The notes beneath the pieces are model-generated. The model was not told the DNA's origin and ran no database searches. It was given only the letters and a program-made list of their open reading frames with translations. Shown here piece after piece: positions 26,223 through 39,067 of a DNA stretch of 64,000 bases. The stretch is from assembly GCF_037975245.1 (NCBI RefSeq), contig NC_092576.1:10249501-10313500 (forward strand). The letters run 5' to 3'. Numbering within the stretch: position 1 is the first letter of the stretch; the number at the start of each line of letters is the position of its first letter. The position numbers were made by a program, and so were the translations under genes. Origin of the DNA: Apostichopus japonicus (taxonomy: Eukaryota > Echinodermata > Holothuroidea > Aspidochirotida > Stichopodidae).

Positions 26223-26585
26223 GTAAGTCTACAATAACATTGTACTTTTTCAGTTACTAAGTGGAAAATTGCCTATTTCTTATCATCCAACTAAGTTTGT
26301 GGGAAAACCTTTCCATAAGAACGAATTTCTAACGTTTTGACATTTCCAGGGGTCGATCCATCTCTTACAGTTGGTACTTTTGTGATAAGTGTATCACCTT
26401 GGTTTAGCAGCTATACATGGCACAGCACATGCGTTAACACATGTAATTCAGTAGAGAACTAGGGAAACAATTGCAAAAGCACACTATAAGAAATCATGTA
26501 TTGTATTTTAACATGTATTTGTAATGGTCTCAAAGGATTACAGCGACCATAACACTCATAGTAATGATATATTTCTATGATTTAA

Positions 26586-26610
26586 TATATATATATATAT
26601 ATATATATAT
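26586..26610. repeat. (TA)n microsatellite
   Basis: Short pure TA tract. Confidence 0.9.
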
Positions 26611-26619
26611 TTAAATATA

Positions 26620-27495
26620 ATTAGTATAACTATAAGTTATGATTAATAGCATAGGAATGCATGTGATCCTAACGGGATGTTACCGTACTTTATCACTTAT
26701 TACTTTATTATTGTTGATGAAATGAAGTGGGGAATCGGAAGAGAAGAAACCAAAGGTTTGCAATATAGTTATCACTGTTTGATTGGAATACTATATTCAT
26801 AAAAACATACGGACACCTATGAACAACATTATCACTCTAATAGACATTAGGAATCATGAAAATAGTTAATACTCCCATCAAAATCCGTCAAAGTTTGACC
26901 ATTTAAAAAATTCTATTCTCAGTTCTAGTTTTATTTATGAATAAAAATCAGCTAATTATGCACTTCCAAGCACAGTTCAAGTTTATTATATCCCAAATGG
27001 ACAATTGCATGCTCGTATTAAAACTATAAATACATTTGAATGCATACAGGTAACAATGATACACAAATGATAGGATGCACCAAAATAAAAAGGTTAAGAG
27101 ACAAAGAAGTTAACGTAGAAAAGTAAAATATCAAAATACCAGAAGCCTAACAATTAAATAGATTGTTATTAACTTTAATACAACCACTGGTAAACGATGA
27201 TTTGTGTCGGTTTGTAGCAGCATATGGTAATCACATCCGTCCACAACGAGGGATTATTGAACCATTAATATCTATATATAGGCTGTTAAGCTTGGGCTCA
27301 AGATTATGATGTAAAAGGATTTAAGGGAGTGAAAGGCATAACTACTTTCTTTGCTGTTATAATAACCCTTTAATGACATTGAACACAGGTTTTTGGACCT
27401 AAGGCAATTTTTGGAATATTTCATTGACCGACAAAAAATATTTCAAAAAAATCCCTTAGGCCTCTTTGGAAAAAGAGGAACATCACCTTATGCAA
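26620..27495. other. Non-coding AT-rich stretch
   Basis: No gene or repeat family recognised. Confidence 0.5.
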
Positions 27496-27496
27496 A

Positions 27497-27498
<2 letters not shown>

Positions 27499-27530
<32 letters not shown>
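27499..27530. repeat. (TA)n microsatellite
   Basis: Short TA tract; the open frames across it on both strands are artefacts of the repeat. Confidence 0.9.
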
Positions 27531-27531
<1 letters not shown>

Positions 27532-27875
27532 CTTGTAATAATACATATTGACGAGCACGATACTCCACGGCATAGTTTGCACATATTTAATGTCTTTTCC
27601 CAAATTTATCAAAATTTTCAAATGTATATATCTTTAAAACGAAATAAGCCTTTCGAATTTTGTTTTAAAGATTTTGAATGAGGTAATCATACAAAAATAG
27701 TACTGAATATTGGGGCAAATTGGTTATAGGTGTCCGTAGTAATTTAAAGTATGGTACTGCTACAATATCATCATGAAAAAATACCATTGACTTAAATAAA
27801 CTATTCACTCCTCTTAAAATGCATCGGATATTTTCGTCCACTGTAATGTATAGTCTTTGAAGTTTCAATTAATTA

Positions 27876-28169
27876 GCATTTGTTACAGTGTTGTTCAACG
27901 TAAAATTAAGTTGATAATATCTTACAATATACTTCATAATAACAATATCTATAAAATCTGTAAATTAAACATGATATACTAGCATATCAATTTCAAACTA
28001 TATATAACTATATATATAACTATAAATATATAAGTATATAAATATAGCATTTGTTACAGTATTGTTCTACGTAAAATTAAGTTGATAACATCTCACAGTA
28101 TACTTCATAATAACAACATCTTTAAAATCTGTAAAATAAATATGATATATAAGCATATCAATTTCAAAC

Positions 28170-28180
<11 letters not shown>
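27876..28180. repeat. 171-bp tandem duplication
   Basis: The sequence from GCATTTGTTACAGTGTTG at 27,876 recurs at 28,047 (GCATTTGTTACAGTATTG) with scattered substitutions. Both units end in CATATCAATTTCAAACTATA and run into TA-rich DNA. Confidence 0.88.
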
Positions 28181-28264
<84 letters not shown>

Positions 28265-28380
28265 CTATATATATATAACTATATATATAACTATATATAT
28301 ATAACTATATATATAACTATATATAACTATAAATATAGAGATATACAGTTATATATATATAGTTATATAAATAACTTGCA
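28170..28380. repeat. TA-rich tract with ATAACTATAT units
   Basis: Pure TA runs pass into repeats of ATAACTATATAT, then into inverted GTTATATATA words. The tract is self-complementary and could extrude as hairpins. Confidence 0.9.
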
Positions 28381-28856
28381 AGGCCACGTGATTTTGTGTA
28401 GCAGTAACAATATTCCCCTGACATGAGAACTTTAAAATGATTTTCTAGCGACAGCGATATATCAGAACCAAAAATAAATGAATACACATTAAAGTATGAA
28501 AAACAAAGTTTAAGCAAGACAAAACTGCCCATATCTCCAGTCAAGTGTTCATTACATCATTTGCTTTCCATCAGAAAAAAAATATTACCTTACTGGAAAG
28601 CGACATGTTTATTTTGAATGCTAATATTATGATATGTTTGAAAATGTGATGACTACTATTCTCCTCGTACAGTCATATAACGACAAATGGCCGAAGTACG
28701 ACATATGACATACGACCTACGATATACCACCTACGACCTACGAAAATTTTGCTCTGCATTCAAACATCGATATACACAATAGTTGTGTATACTGTTCAAT
28801 CATTGACGACTGTTCAATAATTGACGACTTCATTCAATACTGAGAGGTTAATATCC

Positions 28857-29095
28857 TCCTCGCCTCCCTCTTCCCTCCCTCTCGCCTCCCTCTACCTCTA
28901 CTCCCTCCCCCTCCCCTCTCCCTCTACCCACCCCTCCCTCTCCCCTCCCTTCCCCTCCCCTCCCCTCTCCCTCTCCACTCCCTCTCCCCTCCCTCTCCCT
29001 CTCCCCTCCCTATCCCATCCCCCGCCTCCCTCTTCCCTTCCTTTCCCCTCCCTCTCCTCTCCCTCCCCCCAACCCTCCATCTCCCTCAACCCCAC
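28857..29095. repeat. Polypyrimidine tract (CCCTCTCC-like)
   Basis: About 240 bp of almost pure C/T on the plus strand with irregular CCCTCTCCCT units. The open frames on both strands are composition artefacts. Such tracts can form triplex or G-rich single-strand structures. Confidence 0.92.
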
Positions 29096-29099
29096 ACAC

Positions 29100-31390
29100 G
29101 TGTACTTCTACTAAATTATTAACAGTTAAATCCCCCAAACGGAGATTGATTCAAATGCCTTTAAGTGTTAATCACTATCCCAAAGTACATTTGATCATTT
29201 AATCTAAACAAAGCATATGTGATTCAATATATGATATGCAAAACAAATTCATGATTATATTATGATCTTTGTAGCACCTTTCTTTTCACACTAATTTAAT
29301 TTCATGCAATAGTTGAAAAGAACATCGATTTTCTTTCGTTAACTACATTATCTTAAATGAAATTTGACTAGGCTAATCTAATGAACGACATCAGTCATCA
29401 CTAAATGAAATTGGTCAAAGATTTTACTTTGAGTTAAAACATCGTCACAAAATTAATCAGCGTCAACACGATAGATGATTGAAGCTGAAATTAGGTAAAT
29501 ATGTCTGGAATAGTATTGCATATAATTTGTAATACAATACGGTTACGGGAAGCCAATTGGGCCATAACCGTTGTCTGATGTGTGTCCCTTGAAACAACCA
29601 CACATTGTTGTCCCGTTCTGTATTGTTGTTTTAGTCGAGAATAAAACATTAATCGGACGTATATGTATAGTAAATATGGCACTGGTGGGGGATTGGGTGA
29701 GGGGAGGGAGGGAGGGCGCCGTGCTTGTTTTGCCCCGATCCCCGTTGGTCCTCACCTGCATATTACACAGCCAACACACGTTACATACATTGTAACAACA
29801 TAGGTCTAATGCTTAAGCAAGCAGTTGCAAAAACAGGCAGATATTTTGCCCTTTTTTTCAGTATTAATTAACGAAATTAACGTAGATTATATGTAAATGA
29901 TTTATTCTTGCGAACGCCTCCACACAAATTCCAGTGTTTAATTGATAACAATTGTCTGACTAAATATTACTCATATACGAACGACAAAGATGCTGTTTTA
30001 TCGATGAATGCGGCAATTTGTAACCAAGAAGATTGCGCTGCCTACCAAAACCGTTTGTCGTCGTTAGGCTGCCAGCTCAAATCCAAGGGTGTCGTGCATT
30101 GAACTGTTCGTTATGACGAAACTGTTTCGGGTTACTTTCAAAAGAAACAAAGAAGGAGTGAAATAGTTGTTGCTTGCGTCACGCCTGGATAACACTGGAT
30201 ATATACAGTCATACTCAAATTGAATAGCAAAGTTCACTTATTACAATAGAAAAAAGCCTATACCGTATACTATCCATTTACTGACTTACACGATGAAACC
30301 CACTAACAGTTCGATACTGTCAATATTGTGTGTTCTGAACAGTCTAACAGTATAATGGAATAGCCCACCATGCACGTTTCAAATAGTCGTGGTGGATATT
30401 GATGCCTCTGAAATTAAGAAAGGAAAGCCCAAAAATCGATACAGACGATTTTGTTTCTCTTGGACAAGTCTATTTTATTGGAGGGGGTTCTTAAATGCAG
30501 ATGACGATCGATTTCACCTACTAGAGTGATGCATTGAGAACAGAGGGTTGTATAAACAGAGAGAACAATAGCGCCTGGTAGATCCCAAGGACAGTAGCCG
30601 TTAGCACCTTATCTGCTGCAACGTATAAATCTTGTTAGAACATACAGGTACACACACACGATCTGATTGCGTGCAACAATTTATCTAACTAAATTCTCGT
30701 GAAAATTTCTGAACGGTAAGTCACTAATTTCAATCTTTCTTTGAAAATGTAAATTTGCAGGGTACGACAAATGACTGGGGACTCCGCTTCCAAGTTTATA
30801 TTTATTTGTATGTTAATGAAACTAAGATATCTGTCCAGCTAGTACCGTTACCCCTCGCAACTCGATACATACTTATGGTGCATCTCCACTATAGGAAGAC
30901 AATAGCAAGTGCCTGTTAGTGTATATAGGAATGGCAATCGGTTAGTCTCCGGTTTATTAAACTTTAAACTGGAAAAACCTGCTTTACAATAAAGTGCGGT
31001 ATAGCAAGTGGAAGGTATGTTAGTGCTGTTGTATATGTACACCCCAACACGTATAGGCGTCTTTAACTTTGTATTTACTATGCTTAGTGTGCAATGACTA
31101 TTATGCTTAATACCAAAACCCAAAATAACTAAAATTTAACTTAAAAGTCACAAACAGCATAGAAATACAAACTTAATGGGGATGAAATACTATGCAATAG
31201 CGATATACTGGAATAATAAAGATAAGAATTGTTTTTTTTTTTAAATTTATTTTTCGAAGGGTTTCTAGAAATACCGTTGTGTAATTTACGTAATATTGTG
31301 TACACTAACAAGTACGTTGTCTGTAGTGAAATTGTCAGCTTTGATATGTAAATTCGACATTCAATCACATCAATTAAGTTATATTCTTGC
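29100..31390. other. Non-coding stretch
   Basis: Several short open frames, the longest of interest at 29,908-30,102 with six cysteines, but without a signal peptide, splice context or recognisable family. No repeat family was recognised. Confidence 0.45.
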
Positions 31391-31394
31391 ATGT

Positions 31395-31654
31395 CAGTGA
31401 CGTACTAAGAGGGGCGGGCTGGGGTTCCGCCCTGGACGGTATCAGTCAGGTGGAGGGGGTGCCATGCCACAGCCCCTTACCCCCCAAAAATCCCACTTTT
31501 TTTTGTTGTAAATCATTGTTTAATCGATTCAAAGATTTTACCAAAGATAACACCATTTTTGCATCTGAGCCACCTTACAAAAACGACATTTTCTGCACGG
31601 GATGACAAAAGAAGGATCCGCGGCAAGGTGCCATCTATTCTAAGTACGCCACTG
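31395..31654. mobile_element. hAT-like MITE candidate
   Basis: Starts CAGTGACGTACTAAGA and ends with the inverted match TCTAAGTACGCCACTG, giving ~16-bp terminal inverted repeats on a 260-bp element. The CAGTGGCGTA-like end is shared with the element ending at 51,845. No clear target duplication was found. Confidence 0.65.
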
Positions 31655-31684
31655 ATGTATCATGCATGTATATATGTATGTATA

Positions 31685-33642
31685 CAGGCGCGTATCCAGG
31701 ATTTTCTAACCCGGGGGGCGCGAATTACCATCTAAGTGGAGCGCCACCATCGGTTGGCGCGGAGCGTACAAGAAAATTTCTGGTTTTGATACCCCCCAGA
31801 TCACCGGAAATGGCACTTCTCGGGCTTGAAAATGAGCAACCAGATGTACACTTTTGCCTGAGAACCAAGTATTTCCCAAAGTTTTTTTTTTTTTCCATCC
31901 ATAACCTTTTTGAAGATTGTCACCAGTCACACATCATGTTCGACCTCATTGCATGTCCTATGGATCATTGCTTTTGTAGGTGATTCTACGTCACGGCCCA
32001 CAATATCCGAAAGCCCCACTTTTCAAGGTTTTAAGCCCATTATTTGTTGAGAATTTGAAAATTCACATTTTTTGTGAATAAAAATCACTTCAAAACATAC
32101 CCATAATGTTGCACAAAATTCAATCTATGGACAACCAATGTAGAAAAACCTTCTTCAACCCCTAATAGACTAGTCAAAATTGCACGAGTATAGGAAAGTA
32201 TGATGAAGAATGTTGGTGAGGAAATTGTGGAAAATTCCGACACAGTTAATTTATTGGTGTAGAAATATTGCAACCTCTTATAATGGCTATTATAAAACTT
32301 GGTTGAAGGAAATGAAAGATAGCAGATATTTCCGATATCAGGTATATCGAAACCGAACACTACACACATAGGCGTAGGTCCCGTAGGAGGCGGGGGCTAC
32401 AGCCCCCCCCCCCCCCGCAACCAAACTTGTTCCCATTTTTTCGGGCACCTACTGAAAGAAAAATAAATAGCAATGAATAGCTTAAAAATGATCTCCTTGG
32501 TAATTAAAATAAAGTTGTAAGCTTGGCCGACATTACTACTGTAAAAGAGAGTTTTGACATAAATGGATCTGTATGCTTTTTCTCCATCTACATAAGACAT
32601 TTGGTTGTTTACATTAGCAACCGGCGGTATACTGTGCAACTTTCACGGACCGTAAGGTACACGATGCCATGCAATGTAATGACCGATGCTTGCTTACTGT
32701 ATATGATATTGGCATCGATATGTTGGACGCGCGTTTCGCGCGCGAAAAATTTTGGCTTTTTTTTTCGGGCAAGTCGTTACAGCCCCAAATCCAATTGGGC
32801 TCCTACGCCTTTGACTACACACATAGACAGTTTTTGAGGCTGTTCATCGTGGAACATGCATTTCAATGCTCACTGATATGATGTAGTATCTGCTCTTTGC
32901 TTTACAAATTCGAACAGGCGTGTAGCGAGTAATTGCCAAGGGAGGGGCGGAGCCTGTAGGCAAACTATCTAAGCGAAGCGCCACCATGAGTTGGCGCGAA
33001 GCGTACAAGAAAAATTTTGGCCGAAAATGCCTCCCAGATCGCTGGAAATGACACTTCCCAGGCCTTGTAAGTTGCATCTAAGCATTGTCTATTTTGAAAT
33101 TACTAGCGATGTCATAAAGAAAATTTGCTCGGGGGGGGGGGGGGTGGAGGGGGGCGGTCGCCCCCTTCCCGAAATGCGTCATGTTCCCCGACGACTCGGT
33201 CGAGTTCAAGACCAGCCACAGTTGGTTCCATATAGCACAATTGTTGTACAATTCCATACACACACACACGTTATGATAGACCATATATAGTATTTATATA
33301 GATACATTAGTGAGAGAGGAAAAATGGAAACGTCAAAAAATGGAGTTGTCGGTGTAAGGGGTAGGGTGAGGTGCACACCCCTCCGTAATCCTTGATCTGT
33401 CACTGGCTACCCTGTGTATATAATAGGGATCAGCGCTATGACTGTTCCTCTTTCTCTTCCCGAGGTCTTGGCTATCTTCTACTCCCTCCTTTTCTCCTTT
33501 TTCTCTTTTTCTTTTCCCTTTCTTTCTCTCCTCCTTTTCTTTTTCCCCCTCCTTTTCCCTTTTTTCTTCTCTTTTTTTTCTCTCCTCTTTTCCTTACCCG
33601 GGGGGCGCGCGCCCCCAACGCCCCCCCCTGGATACGCACCTG
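31685..33642. mobile_element. Compound element with CAGG-GCGTATCCAGG ends
   Basis: The left end CAGGCGCGTATCCAGG (31,685-31,700) is matched inverted at 33,627-33,642 with one mismatch. Inside, a ~100-bp segment at 31,730-31,829 is repeated at 32,968-33,067, both containing AAGCGTACAAGAAAA-like words and GCGCCACCAT. A complete smaller MITE lies within at 32,367. G-runs and a C/T-rich tract (33,430-33,600) are also present. No transposase frame was seen. Confidence 0.6.
32367..32813. mobile_element. hAT-like MITE nested in the compound element
   Basis: Ends CATAGGCGTAGG and, inverted, CAAAGGCGTAGG. It is flanked on both sides by ACTACACA, a perfect 8-bp target duplication as made by hAT transposases (the match extends further by chance). 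447 bp, with no coding capacity for a transposase. Confidence 0.78.
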
Positions 33643-33645
33643 GTA

Positions 33646-33880
33646 TATTAGATCCTCCTGCAAGCAGGAACTCGCGAACAAGCCATCATTTGCGTATTAA
33701 ATCCGCAAGCTGACCGAAGTCAGTCTCTTAGATTTATTTTTAACGTCCATGAATTGTCAATTGTCAACAACTCGGTAACTGGACGACATACATTAATCTT
33801 GGAGTGACTCGAACCCAGGACCTTATGATTGAAGGAACCGGTGTTAACCACTGAGCTAACACTACATACTCCACTCCACT
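33646..33880 (-). mobile_element. tRNA-derived SINE
   Basis: On the minus strand, TTAGCTCAGTGGTTAACACC resembles a tRNA A box and GGGTTCGAGTCACTCC a B box. The body ends, in plus orientation, at TTAGATCCTCCTGCAAGCAG. A second copy lies at 36,843. The first ~75 bases on the minus strand are tRNA-like but do not make a full cloverleaf. Confidence 0.75.
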
Positions 33881-36842
33881 GACACCAACACTTACACTCA
33901 TACAAACACACAGCTAACACTCCACTCCACTGAGCTAACACTCCTTGAATGGAATCATGTGAAAGGAACGTAGACTTTTGGCGGGAAAGCAAAGGTGAGA
34001 TTAAGTTTATTCATTCAATATGTAGTCTATATAACCAGCAAAAGTCGATATAGGAAGGAATAGACCGTCGCAAGTAGTATAGAGTATCGCACGATATAAC
34101 TAACTTATGACATTTGTGTTGTCCTTCTGTACGAACTTATTACTTTAGTTCCAGATTTCCATTAACTCTATCTCAATTTTATGAGAAATAATTTACTTTA
34201 ATTCGTCTGATTTGATGTAAAGATGACAATATACTTAATGATGGGATAAGGAATTCAAAATCAAGGAAATACAATCGAGAGAAAAATAATATGTAACAAA
34301 AATTCTTAGTATCGCTTAGGTTTGACTTAGAAGCTAGGTTTTCACTTATAAATTCACATTTGTGAAAAAGAGAAATCCAATTCATGCATTGTTTATTTTA
34401 ACATTCGTAATTCTGACTATATCTTTTTCCTGCTAAAATACCTTCCAAATGTCGTAGTTATGTGTAACGGCAGAACCATCAATTGACTACAGCATTATTA
34501 TCATAATTAGAAAGACTAATGCCCACTTTGATATGGTAGAATAATCAGTATTGCTCCGCTTTAACCATGGAATACCTTACACCTTAAAGTGATTTTAATA
34601 AAAAGAAATGTTTTAAGTACAGACATAAATACCCTGTTGTATTGTTTCCTATTGTACATTTTGCACCTCAGCAAACAGTAATTTGCATAGCTTTCTATAG
34701 TTTTTCTATATATTATCTTAAAGTAAAGTATTTTGTTTTTAAACCGGAAGGTATATATCTTCGCACAGATGATATCGTCATTCTTGCTTCGAAATAGTTC
34801 GAAATGTCTTCACTTCACAGTGAAATAAAGCGATGCTTCAGAAGTCCGTTCATTAATGTTAAGTTTTCTCTTGCACAACAAATGTGCAATCATGGAAATG
34901 GGTAGGGGTGGTGGGGGTGCATACACGAAAATGCTTCAGTGTGTAATTAAAACAAGCTCGTCAGCGACTGAGGTCAGAATACAACCTTATATGGGCTAAT
35001 CTATAAAGCAGGGCCGCCGTACATGCACCGACCGAACGCGTTCCGGCTCTTCGACTATCGATAAACTTCAAGACCCGTATAGGCTTAGTTTGTACATATT
35101 ATCCACGTAAACTGAACGACTGACGGACGCAAAATGAACGATTGTTTTCTCTTACCGACCGGGTGCTTGGTTAGGTCACATATAAAATTTAGAGCCCGTT
35201 GGTTGAATCAGGGAATTGTTCCATAACAACTCCCTGGTTGAACCTGTGCAGTGGCGGCTATGAATCGCTAAACACCGGCTACTTACTAGATGTAACACGA
35301 TACCGTTAGGCCTATTTGATTATACCTCACAGAAGTATATATAGGCCTTACTCAAATCTGTCTAAAACGCAAACACTTATAATTTGACTAACATCGTATA
35401 TCCAGTTTATCATTGTTTGTTTTCATCATTGCTCTAGCATTACTGGTACTTTTGTTTTGTTGTTTGTAATTGTTTCGCTAATATGTTATTGGTGAAACTG
35501 CATGTTATACGGTGGAGCGACCTACTTACACCAACTCCCTGCTTACACAAGTCACCAGATGTTTTGTAGACCAATTCCTCCCAACTTATGTATACGTCTT
35601 GACATATAATTAACTTTATCAACCATATTTGTTCTAAGCATTGATTTTCACAATGCTTTCTTTTTCTTAGTATTACTTTTATTTTTTATTTTTGGTTTAT
35701 TTCGTTATATTACGTTATACAGTGTGTGACTTACTTACACAAGCATGAAAGAATGTAAGAAGTTGTTAAGAAGAAAACTATTGAATTTAACCACTGAATA
35801 CGTAGAAAGGTGAGAACCTGCCATGTCTCACACAAGTGTTTCACAGGTTGGTAGACAAAACAAGGTACCTCACCTATAAAGAACAATACATGCGACGTCT
35901 CGCAGTTGATAATTTCAACCAAAAGAATTTGCCAAATATTGCCACGAAGCATGTCGTAACAGAAACCTTAGTTGTTAAGTTTAGATGCAAGGGGACTGGG
36001 GATTGAGAGCGGATCAGTCGTTTGGTAGTTTGGTTTTATCGTGCCCAGTTTCTTTCCTGCGTGATTTTTCTTAAAAAGTAATACCTATTTCGTTAAGTTT
36101 AAATGTGCTTTTTCGAAGTTTATATCGATGGGATGGCTACAAAACCTTTCTAGAGTTTTAGTTTTCTTAGTTTTTTTTGTTGTTGGGATAAATGTGTGAG
36201 ACGTCAGTGTGTATACATGAAATCAAACTGTCTTGTATAATAATAATATCTCTACCTCTAGTTGACATGCATTGCTTCCTTTATAGTGACAGCAGGCTCT
36301 TAACTAACTACCTCATTACAAAAATGATCCATTGAAGTCGAGTTCTATAAAAAAGAATCATTGGTAGAAAAGTTAGGAATAAAAGAGGGCTTGACTCTTC
36401 CATCATAACAGGAGCTATACTTCAATGAAGCAAACTGGAAACGAAAACAGACTAAAGATACATTTGTAATAGAAAATATAGACAGACAACTAAATTAAGA
36501 CTACGAATTTGAGACAATGAATAGAATAAAATTGAATAGAACAGAAGACAGTAACAAGGAAGGGTGGAAGGGGGGGGGGGTGGGGGTAAATGAATAAGAA
36601 CCATTTGGAAAAAAATATCCGTGCAACTATTTTCAGAATATTATGTTAAAGTGGTTACTCATGACCAGTTTTCATACACCTTTTGAAACAATCTATTTGA
36701 GTAGTCAAGTAAAAATAAGCTTGAGCTTGAAAATATATTATTCCTGTTAGTTTGTAGTATACCAACCGCCTGTACACAGTGTGTTAGTCATTGGTATGCT
36801 ACACTCACAGTTAATGTTCATTGTACCATATGTATGTATGTA
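33881..36842. other. Mostly non-coding stretch
   Basis: The first 80 bp repeat the SINE head words CTCCACTCCACTGAGCTAAC. After that no gene was recognised. A CpG-containing patch near 34,990-35,170 stands out from the AT-rich surroundings without a recognisable feature. Confidence 0.45.
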
Positions 36843-37125
36843 TTTTAGATCCTCCTGCAAGCAGGAACTTGCAAAGTAGCCTCATTGGCTTATCAAAGAC
36901 GCAAGCTGACCGAAGTCAGTCTCTTACATTCATATTTAACGTCTATGATGATGAATTGTCAATTGTCAACAACTCTGTAACTGGACTCGACATACTGTAC
37001 ATTAATCTGGGAATAACTCGAACCAGGGACCTTATGATTAAAAGGCACCGGGCGTTAACCACTGAGCTAACAATCCACCTTTTGATTGAAAGGCACCGGC
37101 GTTAACCACTGAGCTAACACTCCAC
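36843..37125 (-). mobile_element. tRNA-derived SINE, second copy
   Basis: Matches 33,646-33,880 through the body, from TAGATCCTCCTGCAAGCAGG to the A/B-box part. The head segment AACCACTGAGCTAACA is duplicated in tandem at its right edge (near 37,045 and 37,100). Confidence 0.75.
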
Positions 37126-38070
37126 AAATATATATAAGTATAGGCCTAAGTACAGCACAGTACAGTATGTATAAGCATAAGTACATTATATACCATTAGG
37201 CCTATGTGTATCTCTTGAATTATTGATCTATTGCACCTCTCACCGTGGCATATTGATCTTTCTGCACCACGAACCACTCCCCAAGAGTTCGTTGGAAATT
37301 CATTTCGCTTTCTAACCGCTGTAAATGAATCCATTTGTTATTTTTGTTTTTGTTTTTTTCCTTTTTTTGACCTCGACGAGATCTCCGTCTGGTGTAATGA
37401 ATTGTTGCTTAATTAAAAATATTAACAAATGTCCATTACAGTTTATTGTGTATGTAATTATATATGTGTAGGAGGTATCGAGACTATACTTTACAACGTA
37501 CGACCATATGGTGCTGTTTGAAACTTGGAATGTTATCAATTTGTCTATACCACATAGGAACCTTTCCAACTATTGGAAGTGTAACCAGTATTTTATAATG
37601 GTATATAGTGATAGTTCCCCACTAAAATCACCAAAATCATAGAGGAAAGGGGGGCGGCATCATTTTTTTATTTTCCGCAGACTGATTTAGACTGGGTTGA
37701 ATACAGGAGTTGATATGGTGCGAGTGATGTGGTCATATGGCCGTAGAAGCTAACACCCATTTATGGATGAAGGTTTCTATCGCAGAAAAAAGTTTAGACG
37801 TCATATCGTACACGCTGATGTATATATTATAGAGTACGCATTAGGTCTATAATTAGGTCTTAACGCAAGGTTGTGCTAATAATTACATTGTCACGTGGAA
37901 GTTTGTAAAAGAGGTGTACTGCACCACATTATGTGGATTCTCACCCGATGTCGTCTAGGGGCCCGGCGTGAGTAGTGGTCTAATTATTCCCCCGACTGTA
38001 TTGTAAACCTCACTGACTGAACATGCTGCCAATGACTGACGATTGACGTGTGGTGCCAACCCCCTTCCCA
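37126..38070. other. Non-coding stretch
   Basis: No gene or named repeat recognised. Confidence 0.45.
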
Positions 38071-38076
38071 TCATGC

Positions 38077-38100
38077 CTCCTTTGCGCATGCGCAAAGGAG
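38077..38100. promoter_or_regulatory. Perfect 24-bp palindrome with NRF1-type core
   Basis: Two 12-bp arms, CTCCTTTGCGCA and its exact complement, centred at 38,088/38,089. The centre TGCGCATGCGCA is the consensus site of NRF1, a transcription factor conserved in animals. It lies 0.8 kb upstream of the membrane-protein exon at 38,860, and a second GCATGCG occurs near 38,378. Together these may mark a promoter, but no transcript start is visible. Confidence 0.5.
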
Positions 38101-38189
38101 TGTATCATTGTCTGTGGTCTATGATGTCAACATGGTGGATAATAAATAACTATCTTCAATTTCCTTTCCTAATACCCGGGATGTGCTCA

Positions 38190-38275
38190 CGTTGGGCGGC
38201 ACTGGGCGGCCCCGCCCAGCACTAAAAATTACCGCCCAGCACTGTTTTAAAAATCGTGAATCCCGCCCAGCACTA
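38190..38275. repeat. Short direct repeats of CCGCCCAGCACT
   Basis: CCGCCCAGCACT occurs three times in 70 bp, preceded by its partial complement GGGCGGCACTGGGCGG. It is GC-rich against an AT-rich background. Confidence 0.8.
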
Positions 38276-38859
38276 TTTTCATCTAAAATCCCGACATTCC
38301 TAACAATATATTCAACATAAATTGGGCCTAGCCAGCCTACGCCAAAATTACACAGACTAATAAAGCATCAGTTACGCATGCGAGAAACATCACTTACGGC
38401 TCCCAATCGGTAAAAATGTAAATTGTTAGCAAAACTAGTACTTGTGTATGTGCTTAAAAAGCTACACAAGTCCCAGCATTTGGCATGCATCCGAGCACCT
38501 TCAAATATCGAAACACCCACTCCCCTCAGACCTCTCCCCCAGGACGGCGATCAATATACCCGGCACTCAGGAAATTCTGGGCACATCCCTGTAATACTAA
38601 TCTTCTTGTTAATTTGATACATTTGGAATTTGTTGCTTAGTAATCTTAATATCTTCATCGATAACTTGATCGCTATATATACTTGCTTAAAGGAATAGTA
38701 TTTGTTTTCAACAGAGACATGATATTTCCAATCTAGAAAATGATTAATGATGTCTTTGCAACATTCGTAGCATTTAAAAGAATGAGTTAAGTTCTCAATA
38801 CGGTCCGAATATTGACTTTCTATTGTTTTTTTTTAATACTTTTATCATACCTCTGCCAG

Positions 38860-39067
38860 ATTTAAGGAACCTTGTACCTGTACGATGTATATCAACACTA
38901 AAAGGTCCATTTTTGCCTTCGTTGGGACTTCAATGGCTGCCTTGGCGTTAGTTCTAGCGTTAGTCGGGATCCAGTACGATGCGACGGCGGCCACAGAAGC
39001 TACAACAGAGGCCAGAGTTACTGAAATTATATTAAAAAGAGCGACACCAATTTGGGCTGGAATCTTG
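38860..39067 (+). CDS. Four-span membrane protein, exon with TM1
   Basis: A polypyrimidine run and CTCTGCCAG precede the exon; GTAAGTATAT ends it in phase 0. If translation starts here, the ATG at 38,885 gives MYINTKRS and then a ~22-residue hydrophobic segment (IFAFVGTSMAALALVLALVG). A Thr/Ala-rich loop and the start of TM2 (PIWAGIL) follow. The frame is also open from the acceptor, so an upstream coding exon is possible. The four-span pattern is like that of MS4A or related small tetraspan proteins, but no family signature was recognised. Confidence 0.7.

Noticed and set aside
28821-29114. Ser/Pro/Leu-rich and Gly/Glu/Arg-rich open frames
   Set aside because: Artefacts of the polypyrimidine tract.
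29908-30102. Small cysteine-containing protein gene
   Set aside because: No signal peptide, splice site or recognisable motif; length is within chance expectation.
33392-33713. Phe/Ser-rich and Lys/Arg-rich open frames
   Set aside because: Composition artefacts of the C/T-rich tract inside a transposable element.
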